Source: Gammaproteobacteria bacterium
Lineage (GTDB): Bacteria > Pseudomonadota > Gammaproteobacteria > Arenicellales > JAJDZL01
Assembly (NCBI GenBank): GCA_022823625.1
Contig: JAJEHQ010000015.1
Location: 1 to 64,000, forward strand
Length of the DNA: 64,000 bases
Direction of reading: 5' to 3'
Positions 36,939 to 47,270 of the stretch are shown one piece after another (the first letter of the stretch is position 1; each line of letters begins with the position of its first letter). Both the position numbers and the translations under genes were made by a program. The notes under the pieces are model-generated. The model worked only from the letters and a program-made list of their open reading frames with translations. It was not told where the DNA came from and did no database searches.

Positions 36939-37271
36939 TTACTCGGTTTCCGTTTGACCGGAATTGATGCCGTCTCTACCCTGCGACTTCAAAAATTCCT
37001 TGTAGCGCTGGTATTCTTTCCACTCTTTCCAGAGTAGGTAGTCCTGATATTCAGGGTCATCAGCACCGGGCCTGGCGCGCGTGCCTCCCGCACCAAAAAG
37101 TCGAATTGGTGTTCCAGTACCCTTATAAGCCCTAGGTGAATCTGGAATAGGCGGGCCTGCAGCAGTGTCCTCACTTTGTCGGCCGCAACCTGATAGCAAA
37201 AGCAGGGAACCAATTAATGCAGCGACCAACAATTTGACGGGCAATCGAATACGATCGAAAAAGAAATACAT
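36939..37271 (-). CDS. Small lipoprotein of unknown function
   Basis: A 110-residue precursor with a long hydrophobic signal (about 12-28) and lipobox LLSGC. The mature part is low-complexity and Gly/Pro/Arg-rich, then an aromatic-charged helix YQDYLLWKEWKEYQRYKEFL. That helix resembles a segment of the BamC-like protein encoded 350 bases away in convergent orientation. No named family recognised. Confidence 0.6.
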   Translation of the reverse strand: MYFFFDRIRLPVKLLVAALIGSLLLLSGCGRQSEDTAAGPPIPDSPRAYKGTGTPIRLFGAGGTRARPGADDPEYQDYLLWKEWKEYQRYKEFLKSQGRDGINSGQTETE

Positions 37272-37383
37272 TTTGATTATTGGCTGGTTTGAGCGAGCAA
37301 ATTCGCAAGGTAGCTGAAAGTCGTGCCTATTATATGACTCAATCCTTAAAATTCATTCTCCGTAACCTGATTTTGACCTTGAA

Positions 37384-38019
37384 TTATTTAGAAACCTGAT
37401 GAATCAGTAGTTCCACATAGGGAATAATTCGTTCCACAATGAAGGCAACGCCAGCCTTGTTTGGGTGAATGCCATCACCCTGGTTCAAACTCGGGTCGGT
37501 CGCGACACCATCTAGAAAAAACGGGTAAAAAATCAGGTCGTATTTTTCTGCCAATTCTGGAAAAATCGAATCAAATTCAAGGTAATAGTCAGGCCCCAGG
37601 TTTCTAGGCGCCATTGCGCCTGACATGACAATCGGCAACCCCCGTTGCTTGATATTCGCAATCAGCCCATCCAAGTTGTTACGCACCTGCTCGACGGCAA
37701 TTCCACGAAAGGCATCATTATGTCCCAGATGCAAGATGACACCGGAGTAGTCGTCTGTCAGCACCCAGTCAATTCGGGCAAGGCCACCGCTCGTAGTATC
37801 GCCAGATACGCCAGCGTTGAAGATTTGTACATCAATTGACTTCGCTATCAGTGCATTCTCTAGCTGTGTAACAAATCCGTCCTCTACAGGCAGACCGTAG
37901 CCTGCAATCAGGCTGTCACCTATTGCGACCAGACGAATGGTGCTACCGTAGCTGGTATTGCATAAAAGGAGCACCAAAAGCAATCCAACAATAAATTTGT
38001 ATGAATTAGGCAGGATCAA
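37384..38019 (-). CDS. tesA: TesA-like SGNH esterase/lysophospholipase
   Basis: A 211-residue periplasmic SGNH hydrolase. A signal peptide ends near SYG|ST. Block I is VAIGDSLIAGYG with the nucleophile Ser, Gly in block II (GVSGDTTSGG), block III LGHNDAFRG with Asn, and block V DGIHPN with Asp-His. E. coli TesA hydrolyses thioesters and lysophospholipids. The neighbourhood supports the name: tesA lies divergent from ybbA-ybbP, as in E. coli, though separated here by 750 bp. Confidence 0.88.
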   Translation of the reverse strand: MILPNSYKFIVGLLLVLLLCNTSYGSTIRLVAIGDSLIAGYGLPVEDGFVTQLENALIAKSIDVQIFNAGVSGDTTSGGLARIDWVLTDDYSGVILHLGHNDAFRGIAVEQVRNNLDGLIANIKQRGLPIVMSGAMAPRNLGPDYYLEFDSIFPELAEKYDLIFYPFFLDGVATDPSLNQGDGIHPNKAGVAFIVERIIPYVELLIHQVSK

Positions 38020-38769
38020 AGTTAAATTCTATTCTTCAGTTTGTACAGGATGAGATGTGTTCTCGAAAGTGGATCTCAAACACACCAATTGCAGGTTCTT
38101 GAATTGAAAGAGGAACTTAGTGAATCTCATATTTTGTTATTTTATTATTCGGATTTCTTTTGTGCACAAGACATTGGAGTCTGACCTCCTAATTGCTGCT
38201 CAAACTTGATATTCGCTTGTTTTAATTAAGGAAAAGACAACAAGAGTTCACTGTAGAGCGAAGAAAAGTGACCAAGAAACAGGTGCGATCCTAGTCCGAT
38301 GCCAGCACCACAAATACAATCAGTACGATGATGCCCAAAGGCAGTGCTGTGATGGTTGCTACGATCGGCTCAGGTGCACCGGTATTTGACAGAATCTCCG
38401 AAATTGGCACAATACGTTCAAGTCGAAGAACATGCTGGTATTGATGAGAATTGCAAAGAATACCCAGCAGCCCATGGTGCCGCCAACCACATAATTACCA
38501 CCTCATCTAGTAGACAGATGCAAATAAAGAAATGTCCGGTATCGTTGTAATGAAGAGCGCTGCAACGGTCCGTGGCAGTGTCAATTTGAAGCAGTGAGTG
38601 TTCACTTTTCCGGACTCATTAAAGTTATTTCCTTAATAGCAGATAAAACTCTTGTTTATTTGAATCCAATCCGCATATTGATTGAATACTCAGTTTCCAG
38701 TCAGAGGGCCTGCTTGAAAAACAAATATCGATCAGCTTGGGCTGTTCTTCGCCAGAAAGGTCAAACATA
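38020..38769. other. 750-bp tesA-ybbA gap with decayed gene remains
   Basis: Unusually long for this divergent pair. The centre carries a broken BCCT transporter segment (see 38291-38490). The rest is AT-rich with no credible ORF. Both tesA and ybbA promoters should lie here. Confidence 0.5.
38291..38490 (-). pseudogene. Remnant of a BCCT-family betaine/choline/carnitine transporter
   Basis: On the minus strand, VVGGTMGCWVFFAILINTSM then FFDLN reads in one frame. After a frameshift it continues as IVPISEILSNTGAPEPIVAT, ITALPLGIIVLIVFVVLAS and a stop. These match consecutive parts of the BCCT transporter C-terminal half, which would go on to the FLATT.DS.SY motif. Only about 66 codons remain out of about 500, with at least one frameshift and a premature stop. 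Further upstream (to about 38560) similarity fades. Confidence 0.55.
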
Positions 38770-39474
38770 ATGCAAAATTCTGCTGAAAGCATCGTATCTC
38801 TGAATAAGGTTTGGCTCGTGCTTGAAAGCCAGGCAGGGCCTGTGGAAATCCTGCGCGGTGTTGATTTGGATGTCAAGGCTGGTGAAAGTGTCTGTATTTC
38901 CGGGCCATCCGGAGCTGGCAAGACAAGCCTGATGATGATAATAGGAGGTTTGGAGAGAGCCACCCGGGGTGATGCCGTAGTGGCAGGTCACGATCTCGGT
39001 CGTCTGAACGAAGATACTCTGGCGAAGTATCGGCGCGACCGCATTGGAATCGTATTTCAGTCGTTTCACCTGATCCCTACTATGACTGCACTCGAGAATG
39101 CGGCACTGCCACTTGAGCTTGCCGGTGAGTCAGATGCGGTAGACCAGGCACAACAGGCTTTGGCCTATGTTGGCCTTGAAAAACGGTGGCATCACTATCC
39201 GAGTCAGCTTTCGGGTGGCGAACAGCAGCGGGTCGCAATTGTACGGGCGCTGATCTCACAACCCGATCTGATACTGGCCGATGAACCGACCGGCAACCTG
39301 GATGCCACCAACAGTGTAAAACTGATGAACCTGTTGTTCGATCTTTGTGGCGAAAGTGGGGCGACATTGCTACTGATCACGCACCAAATTGATCTGGCAA
39401 GCCGCTGCGATAGACAGGTGAATATGTCAGATGGCAGAATAATTGTTCCTGCGGATGTACCGATTTTGACATGA
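38770..39474 (+). CDS. ybbA: YbbA/LolD-like ABC transporter ATPase
   Basis: A 234-residue ATPase of the MacB/LolD type. Walker A GPSGAGKTSL, Q-loop FQSFHLIP, signature LSGGEQQRVAIVRAL, Walker B LILADEPTGNLD and the switch His in LLITHQ. The track opens at TTG 38737; the ATG at 38770 has AAGG nine bases upstream and gives MQNSAESIVSLNKV. Four-base overlap with the permease gene. Works with YbbP as an inner-membrane mechanotransmission-type ABC unit; substrate unknown. Confidence 0.9.
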   Translation: MQNSAESIVSLNKVWLVLESQAGPVEILRGVDLDVKAGESVCISGPSGAGKTSLMMIIGGLERATRGDAVVAGHDLGRLNEDTLAKYRRDRIGIVFQSFHLIPTMTALENAALPLELAGESDAVDQAQQALAYVGLEKRWHHYPSQLSGGEQQRVAIVRALISQPDLILADEPTGNLDATNSVKLMNLLFDLCGESGATLLLITHQIDLASRCDRQVNMSDGRIIVPADVPILT

Positions 39475-41996
39475 ACGCGACAGCTATAAGGATTGCGCTG
39501 CGCGATCTTCGGCGCGGTTATCGGGGGTTTTGGATATTTTTCAGTTGCCTGGCGCTAGGGGTTGCCGCCATCACTACAGTCGCTGTGTTATCTGCCAGTC
39601 TGACCAGTGGGATTGAGCGCGATGGCAAATTTATATTGGGCGGCGATATCGCGGTTCAGCAGCAGTTTCGCAGCCTCAGTGAAGAACAGTTTGAGGCATT
39701 AGCCAGTGAATCTCTTGAAATTGCTGAATTCATTGAATTAAGTACCCTGCTGAGGGCCAAGGATGCAAATAACAGTATCCTCGTATCCTTGAAGGCCGTC
39801 AATGATGCCTACCCACTTTATGGCGAGGTAAGGATTAAGGGCGAACAGCAATTTGTACAGTCAATTGCCTTTCAGGATGGTGCGTGGGGTGCTGTAGTTG
39901 ATCCTTTTCTGGTCGAATCGGAGCGCGTAAGTATCGGTGACTTGGTAGATTTTGGCACCAATAGATTTCGCATTACTGGGGTTATTGAAGATGAACCCGA
40001 TCGTGTGGCAAGTTCTGGTCGATTTGCATTCTGGCCGCGGGTCATTGTGCACCGAGACTCAATTGAAAATTCTGGACTATTGGGCTTCGGCAGTCGCAGC
40101 AACTTCGAATATCGATCAGTTCTGAAAGAGGGTGTTGATACGGTAGCACTGCGATCGAAGTTTGAAACTCAGTGGACGAACCTGGGATTTCGCGACTATC
40201 GTAATGCTTCCCCTGACCTATCTGAGATTGTTCAGCGAATTGGCGTTCTGCTTTCACTTGCCGGACTGACAACTTTACTGGTTGGTGGTGTAGGTGTCAG
40301 CAATGCGATCAGAGCCTATATGGAAACCCGACTTGTAACGATTGCGATTCTCAAGTGTATCGGCGGGTCCAACCGATTTGTATTTCGCACTTTTCTGTTT
40401 CAGATAGTGCTACTATCTGCAATCGGAGTTCTTATTGGCATCGTATCTGGTACGGGAATTGCAATATTTGCTTCGACCGCGGTTGAGCGTCTGCTTTCGG
40501 TGCCGCTTGACATTACACTAGACCCGGTACTTATGGGCATAGTCATTGCGTATGGCATGTTGACCGCGATGCTATTTACTCTGTGGCCACTAGCCTGTGC
40601 GCTCAATACCTCACCCGCTACTCTGTTTAGAAATGCGATTTCTGTAGAGCGGCAGCGCGCGTCGTGGATTTTTGTAGCCATTACCATCGGAATTGCCGGA
40701 CTGTTGGCAGTGATTGTGATTGCAACGGCTTACCAAAGGTCATTTGCCATTTGGTTCGTAATCGGAGTCAGCGTTGCGTGGATTGTTTTTCGCTTGATCA
40801 GTCTGCTTGTGATGAGACTGGCCAGGCTCGCGGGCGGGCGATTTTCACCAATTGTTCAGTTGGCCCTTGCCAACCTGCATCGCCCTGGCGCGGCAACAGC
40901 GGATACCGTTCTGGCAATTGGGCTGGGTCTGTCAGTGCTGATTGCTACTGCTATGGTTTCTGCAAACCTCAACCGACAGATCTCCAACATGATTCCAGAG
41001 GCAGCGCCGGAGTTCTTTTTCATTGGCATTCAGTCAGATCAGTTTGATGAGTTTCACCAGATAGTTGAAGAGATTGGTGGTGTAACGGAAGTTGAAGTTA
41101 TGCCGTATATACCAGGCCGCATAACCCGAATCAAAGGACTTGACCCTCTTGATGCGCTAGTCAATGAGGACGGACGATGGATTGTTGATGATGGTGGTGA
41201 AAGGTCTTTTTCCTACACAGCTGAACCGCTCAAAGATGTGAAAATGATTGCGGGAGACTGGTGGCCACCAGACTATGCGGGAGAGCCGTTATTGTCAATT
41301 CATGAGGAAGTCGCTGACAATTTTGACGTAGGCATTGGCGATGAGATATCGATCAACATACTGGGACGGGAGATCACGGGTAAGGTTCGCAATATCCGCG
41401 ACCTTGAGTGGCGTTCGATGCGATTGAATTTTGCAATAACTCTGTCGCCTGAACCTTTACGCTCAATTCCGCACTCGAGTGTTGCAACGGCGCATGTTGC
41501 TGACGAGTCAGAATTTATTCTGCAGGATCGGATCGCCAGTGCGATGCCTAGCGTAACGGTCATTCGGGTTAAGGAAGCGCTCAACCGGGTTGCAGAACTG
41601 GCTGGTCGGGCACAAAACGCTGCGCGTTCAATCAGTGCAGTTACTATTGCTGCAGGCATACTGGTATTGGCAGGTATCGTGATTTCAGAAAACCGGCGGC
41701 GTGCTTATGAAAGTGTACTGCTAAAAACGATTGGCGCCACTCGACGATACATCTTGGCCACATTTTCACTTGAGTATTTGCTGCAAGGCGCGGTATCCGC
41801 TTTGGCAGCGACATTTCTGGGATCGCTGACATCGTGGGCTGTTGTGTCTGGACTGATGGGGTGGGATTGGACATTCCTTCCGTTTTCGGCGGTCAATACT
41901 GCCATTTTGGGGCTCGCTATTTCTTTGATATTAGGCATGCTCGGAATTTGGCAGGCTTTGAGACACAGACCTCTGTATTACTTGCGAAACGAGTAA
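39471..41996 (+). CDS. ybbP: YbbP-like FtsX-family ABC permease
   Basis: An 841-residue inner-membrane protein with about ten helices: one near the N-terminus, an FtsX domain at about 260-400, a central pair, and a second FtsX domain at the C-terminus (ILVLAGIVISENRRRAYESVLLKTIGATR). Two large periplasmic regions lie between them. The paired-FtsX layout and the ybbA neighbour, with tesA divergent, support YbbP. Start overlaps ybbA (ATGA). Confidence 0.88.
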   Translation: MNATAIRIALRDLRRGYRGFWIFFSCLALGVAAITTVAVLSASLTSGIERDGKFILGGDIAVQQQFRSLSEEQFEALASESLEIAEFIELSTLLRAKDANNSILVSLKAVNDAYPLYGEVRIKGEQQFVQSIAFQDGAWGAVVDPFLVESERVSIGDLVDFGTNRFRITGVIEDEPDRVASSGRFAFWPRVIVHRDSIENSGLLGFGSRSNFEYRSVLKEGVDTVALRSKFETQWTNLGFRDYRNASPDLSEIVQRIGVLLSLAGLTTLLVGGVGVSNAIRAYMETRLVTIAILKCIGGSNRFVFRTFLFQIVLLSAIGVLIGIVSGTGIAIFASTAVERLLSVPLDITLDPVLMGIVIAYGMLTAMLFTLWPLACALNTSPATLFRNAISVERQRASWIFVAITIGIAGLLAVIVIATAYQRSFAIWFVIGVSVAWIVFRLISLLVMRLARLAGGRFSPIVQLALANLHRPGAATADTVLAIGLGLSVLIATAMVSANLNRQISNMIPEAAPEFFFIGIQSDQFDEFHQIVEEIGGVTEVEVMPYIPGRITRIKGLDPLDALVNEDGRWIVDDGGERSFSYTAEPLKDVKMIAGDWWPPDYAGEPLLSIHEEVADNFDVGIGDEISINILGREITGKVRNIRDLEWRSMRLNFAITLSPEPLRSIPHSSVATAHVADESEFILQDRIASAMPSVTVIRVKEALNRVAELAGRAQNAARSISAVTIAAGILVLAGIVISENRRRAYESVLLKTIGATRRYILATFSLEYLLQGAVSALAATFLGSLTSWAVVSGLMGWDWTFLPFSAVNTAILGLAISLILGMLGIWQALRHRPLYYLRNE

Positions 41997-42013
41997 TCAA
42001 ATTGATAAAAATT

Positions 42014-42042
42014 GAAAATTCGGATTTATACTCCGAATTTTC
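42014..42042 (+). terminator. Terminator after ybbAP
   Basis: An 11-bp perfect stem, GAAAATTCGGA/TCCGAATTTTC, with a 7-nt loop, followed by CAACTTTTT. It lies 18 bases past the ybbP stop. Confidence 0.75.
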
Positions 42043-42238
42043 CAACTTTTTGAGAAAGGTAGGGCGATTCCACACTAGCCAACACGCCGTATAGACAGAA
42101 GCGGCATCAATACATTGCTGGTTTTATAATTAACATGAAGAACATGCAACTGAGTTGAAGATTGTGAATTTCAATGGGAGTGTCAGATAACTCCTACAAT
42201 TCAATACTCTCTACATCCGTTAGGTAAACATCTGAAAC

Positions 42239-42697
42239 TTGAAAAGATCTTTCGTTGAATTTTGGGTTGGCGTTTTCGTCGTCGGTGGTATTTGTGCCAT
42301 CGCGCTGCTAGCCTTTCAAGCGGATGGTACCGGTGTCTTTTCAGCGGATAGAAATTACAAGGTTTACGCAAAGTTCAACAACATTGGCGGCCTTCGAGTC
42401 AAAGCCCCCGTCACCATTGCCGGCGTGACCGTCGGCCGGGTATCAGGCATTTCAGTCGATATGGATGAATTCAGTGCGCAGGTTGAATTTGCCATTTCGG
42501 AGCAGTTTGACAGCATCCCGATTGACTCCAGTGCGAGAATTGTAACGGCAGGCTTGCTTGGCGCTCAATACATCAGTCTCGAGCAGGGTGCTGAAGACAT
42601 TTTTCTCCAAAGTGGTGATGTGATTGAATTTACACAGTCGTCCTTGAGATTTGAGGACCTGATCGGCGAGTTTTTGGTCAATCAAGGTGCCGAATAA
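42239..42697 (+). CDS. mlaD: MlaD, phospholipid-transport MCE protein
   Basis: A 152-residue single-pass protein with one MCE domain. The N-terminal helix (FVEFWVGVFVVGGICAIALLAF) is followed by Y.V.A.FNNIGGLRVKAPVTIAGVTVG and GAQYISLEQG, the MlaD signature. It forms the hexameric ring of the Mla lipid transporter. The start is TTG with no strong ribosome site. mlaF and mlaE, normally directly upstream, and mlaC are missing; mlaB follows 9 bases on. Confidence 0.92.
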   Translation: MKRSFVEFWVGVFVVGGICAIALLAFQADGTGVFSADRNYKVYAKFNNIGGLRVKAPVTIAGVTVGRVSGISVDMDEFSAQVEFAISEQFDSIPIDSSARIVTAGLLGAQYISLEQGAEDIFLQSGDVIEFTQSSLRFEDLIGEFLVNQGAE

Positions 42698-42706
42698 CAG
42701 CTCTCA

Positions 42707-43015
42707 ATGACTTCTGCAAATTTAGTACAACACAACGATGGACTGGTTGAGGTACACGGTTCTCTGCAACACGATACGGTCAGTTCACTCTACGACCGAA
42801 TCAATTTCAACCAATTGTCAGATCAGAATATTCTGATTGATTTAAGTGCTGTTGAGAGTGTAGATAGTGCTGGACTGGCGCTTTGTCTTTTCTGGATCAG
42901 TCAGGCGCAGAACCAAATTGTTTCTATTGCATTTAGAGGAGTGCCCGAACAGATGCGACGATTGGCGAGCATGAATCGGGTGGAAGACCTGTTCCTTGGA
43001 CACAACTCAAAATAA
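42707..43015 (+). CDS. mlaB: MlaB, STAS-domain subunit of the Mla transporter
   Basis: A 102-residue STAS-domain protein with ILIDLSAVESVDSAGLALCLFW, the core STAS motif. MlaB binds the ATPase MlaF and controls the complex. It follows mlaD directly, where mlaC would usually come between. Position before ibaG and murA matches the conserved mla-ibaG-murA order. Confidence 0.85.
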   Translation: MTSANLVQHNDGLVEVHGSLQHDTVSSLYDRINFNQLSDQNILIDLSAVESVDSAGLALCLFWISQAQNQIVSIAFRGVPEQMRRLASMNRVEDLFLGHNSK

Positions 43016-43147
43016 CCGATCATTGGAATTGAAAAGCGCAACGTCTGCTGTGTTTTCTGCGGGTTTGATTGAAATATGCAATCTGCGCCTTATATTTGGT
43101 ATGATAAAATTTAGACAGTCGAAGCTTTAACTTCTGAAATTGATCAA

Positions 43148-43384
43148 ATGCCAACCCCTGACGACGTCAAATGCTGGATTGAAGCAGGTCTTGATGGCTC
43201 ATCAGCCGAAGTGGTGGGGGATGGACGTCATTTCGAAGCGGTAGTCATTTGCCCTGAATTCGCCGGAAAAATTATGCTTGAGCAGCACCGGATGGTTTAC
43301 TCCGGGTTAGGCGAAAAAATGGAATTTATTCACGCACTGTCGCTTAGAACCTATACTCCGGAACAATGGGCGAACGGCGCATGA
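43148..43384 (+). CDS. ibaG: BolA-family protein IbaG
   Basis: A 78-residue BolA-like protein with [24 protein letters not shown], including the invariant His that helps bind a [2Fe-2S] cluster with a monothiol glutaredoxin. grxD follows 49 bases later, its natural partner. The upstream 130 bases could carry a promoter for the ibaG-murA block. Confidence 0.92.
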   Translation: MPTPDDVKCWIEAGLDGSSAEVVGDGRHFEAVVICPEFAGKIMLEQHRMVYSGLGEKMEFIHALSLRTYTPEQWANGA

Positions 43385-43433
43385 CTACGTTGATTGCTTG
43401 TTAACCTTAACAACTGTCGGAGACAAAATCAAT

Positions 43434-43739
43434 ATGACAATTGAAGAACGCATTAAGAACACAGTGGACAACAATCGGGTGGTCCTTTTCATGAAAGGGA
43501 CTCCGCAGTTTCCACAGTGTGGCTTTTCGAGCCGAGCCGTTCAGATTCTCGAAGCATGTGGTACCGAATTTGAAGCGGTGAATGTGCTGAGTGATATGGA
43601 GGTTCGGGAAGGAATCAAAAAATATTCGAATTGGCCGACGATCCCGCAAGTATATATTGACGGTGAATTCGTTGGCGGCAGTGATATTCTGCTTTCCATG
43701 TACCAAAACGGCGATCTACAAAACATGCTGAACCAGTAA
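43434..43739 (+). CDS. grxD: Monothiol glutaredoxin, Grx4 type
   Basis: A 101-residue CGFS glutaredoxin ([11 protein letters not shown]) that carries [2Fe-2S] clusters. [14 protein letters not shown] and GG(S)DI are the glutathione-binding motifs. The track opens at TTG 43398; the ATG at 43434 has GGAGAC upstream and gives [11 protein letters not shown], the normal N-terminus. Adjacent ibaG (BolA) supports an iron-sulfur carrier role. Confidence 0.94.
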   Translation: MTIEERIKNTVDNNRVVLFMKGTPQFPQCGFSSRAVQILEACGTEFEAVNVLSDMEVREGIKKYSNWPTIPQVYIDGEFVGGSDILLSMYQNGDLQNMLNQ

Positions 43740-43778
43740 CGTTGACAAGCGAATCAGTAGAATTGCTTGTCATTGTAG

Positions 43779-45098
<1,320 letters not shown>

Positions 45099-45280
45099 GC
45101 GTCAAAGAAGAGCTTAGAACGTCGGCTATTTTTCCTAGTATCTGCTGGGCCTCTAGTTCTCTCACTCTTTCAAGAGTTGGACCGCAAAGCGGGTAGTCAT
45201 TTTTCAAGCCAATATAATTTTTAACGTTTTCCCACATCAGGAAATTAACTGTTCCACTAGCTTCTGTCAGTCAATTTGCA

Positions 45281-45949
45281 ATGGAGTTTCAAAATGATCG
45301 AATAGCCATCGCGGTTTCGAAGGGGCGAATTACACAAGCTGTCCAACCGCTTCTGGAAGCCGCTGGAGTAGGCCCGCTGTCAGATATGTACAAATCGCGA
45401 AGTCTTGTGTTTGAAACACGCACTCCAAATGTTGAACTCATTGTTGTTCGAAGCACTGATGTACCGACTTATGTTCGACAGGGAGGAGCTGACCTTGGTA
45501 TTGTAGGCAAGGATGTTCTGCTTGAATTGGATGGTGAAGGTTACTACGAACTGGTGGATCTCGGTGTGTCACGTTGTGAATTGGTTCTGGCTGAAAAACA
45601 GAACATTGACGAGCGGTTGCAGAATGCAGAGCGAAAGGCCAGAATTGCTACCAAATATGCGAACACAACGCGCCGACACTTTGCGGAGAAAGGTGTCTAT
45701 GTGGAAGTGATCAAGCTGTATGGCTCAGTTGAACTTGCCCCTTTGTGTGACATGGCTGACCGAATTGTTGACCTGTCTCAGAGCGGAGAAACACTGCGTA
45801 GCAATGGCCTTAAGAAAGTTGAAACGATTGCATCCATCAGTGCCCGTCTCATCGCAAACAAGGCGTCAATGCGACTCAAGGAAAAGGCACTGAAGTCGAT
45901 CGCCCGCAATCTTGAAAGTGCTGCAAGGGAGCAAGCCAGTGGAGCTTGA
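45281..45949 (+). CDS. hisG: ATP phosphoribosyltransferase, short form
   Basis: First enzyme of histidine synthesis: ATP + PRPP to phosphoribosyl-ATP. 222 residues, the short HisG-S type that lacks the C-terminal regulatory domain and needs HisZ. AIAVSKGRI at the N-terminus, GGADLGIVGKDVLLE, and the PRPP loop ATKYANTTRRHF. hisZ is not in the window. First gene of the complete his operon. Confidence 0.95.
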   Translation: MEFQNDRIAIAVSKGRITQAVQPLLEAAGVGPLSDMYKSRSLVFETRTPNVELIVVRSTDVPTYVRQGGADLGIVGKDVLLELDGEGYYELVDLGVSRCELVLAEKQNIDERLQNAERKARIATKYANTTRRHFAEKGVYVEVIKLYGSVELAPLCDMADRIVDLSQSGETLRSNGLKKVETIASISARLIANKASMRLKEKALKSIARNLESAAREQASGA

Positions 45950-47270
45950 GATCAGGCAGTTTTCAACATCCGATGCGGATTTTGAGCTAAAAATGCAGGA
46001 ACTACTGGAGCGCGGGTCGGAGTTTGATCCGAATATTGATGCAGTGGTAGCCGGAATCATCAAGAATGTACGGGAGCGGGGTGACCAAGCTTTACTTGAG
46101 TATACGCATAAATTCGACAGAAACAGCGCTGAGACGGTAGCTGATCTCGAAGTAAGCGCTGATGAACTGGAACAAGCTTGCAGGAGAATATCACCTGTCA
46201 CTTTCAAAGCGCTAAGTGAAGCAAGTTGGAGAATTGCGGACTATCACGAGATTCAGGCAGAGGATGATTGCTCATGGCAATTCAAAGATGAGAATGGTTC
46301 AGAATTCGGCCAATATACGAGCGCGATTGATCGGGTTGGTATTTATATTCCTGGTGGATTGGCGGCATATCCTTCGTCTGTCTTGATGACGGCCATTCCA
46401 GCAACAATTGCTGGAGTGGAGGAGGTTGTGATGGTGGTGCCTGCACCTGATGGGAAAGTTAACGATGCGGTGCTGGCAGCTGCCTATCTTACAGAAGTTG
46501 ACCGGGTGATCAAGATCGGTGGCGCACAGGCGGTTGCAGCACTTGCTTATGGTACTGAGACAGTGCCTAAAGTTGACAAAATTGTTGGACCCGGTAATGC
46601 CTGGGTATCTGCGGCCAAACGCCAGGTTTTTGGTCAGGTTGGCATTGATATGATCGCAGGACCTTCGGAAGTTGTAGTGGCTTGTGACACCAGCACAAAA
46701 GCCGATTGGGCTGCGATGGACATGTTTGCTCAAGCCGAGCACGATGAATCTGCACAGTCAGTGTTGCTATCAGCCAGCCGAAAAAAGATAGACGAAGTAC
46801 GGTCAGTGATGGAGACAATGCTCCCAAAAATGACGCGAAAGCATATCATTGCCCGCTCGCTTGCCCAAAATGGAGCCATGATTCATGTTCGCAGTCGAAA
46901 AGAGCTTGCAAAAGTGATCAATCGAATTGCGCCAGAGCATCTCGGTTTGATGATCTCAAGACCTATGGAGGTGTTTGCAGAAGTTTCGCACGCAGGAGCT
47001 GTATTTATTGGGCCACACAGTACCGAAGTATTCGGTGACTACTGCGCCGGTCCGAACCATGTTCTACCCACTTCGGGTGCGGCAAGATTCAGCTCACCAC
47101 TCGGTGTTCATGACTTTTGGAAACGTACCTCCTTCGTTCATTGCACTCCAAAAACCGCGGGTGAATTGGCTGTTATCGCCAACCACCTGGCAACGGAAGA
47201 AGGGTTGTCGGCACACGCAGAAGCGGCGAAGTGTCGGATACCCAAAAAAAGAGCCCACAAGAGAAAGTGA
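45939..47270 (+). CDS. hisD: Histidinol dehydrogenase
   Basis: Last two steps of histidine synthesis, histidinol to histidine, with NAD and Zn. The GTG at 45939 has AGGGAG seven bases upstream, an ideal site, and gives 443 aa; the track's TTG at 45912 has none. Motifs: IPGGLAAYPSSVLM, IVGPGNAWVSAAK, GPSEVVV, AEHDESAQSVLLS and NHVLPT(S)GAAR. Overlaps hisG by 11 nt and hisC by 40. Confidence 0.95.
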   Translation: MELEIRQFSTSDADFELKMQELLERGSEFDPNIDAVVAGIIKNVRERGDQALLEYTHKFDRNSAETVADLEVSADELEQACRRISPVTFKALSEASWRIADYHEIQAEDDCSWQFKDENGSEFGQYTSAIDRVGIYIPGGLAAYPSSVLMTAIPATIAGVEEVVMVVPAPDGKVNDAVLAAAYLTEVDRVIKIGGAQAVAALAYGTETVPKVDKIVGPGNAWVSAAKRQVFGQVGIDMIAGPSEVVVACDTSTKADWAAMDMFAQAEHDESAQSVLLSASRKKIDEVRSVMETMLPKMTRKHIIARSLAQNGAMIHVRSRKELAKVINRIAPEHLGLMISRPMEVFAEVSHAGAVFIGPHSTEVFGDYCAGPNHVLPTSGAARFSSPLGVHDFWKRTSFVHCTPKTAGELAVIANHLATEEGLSAHAEAAKCRIPKKRAHKRK

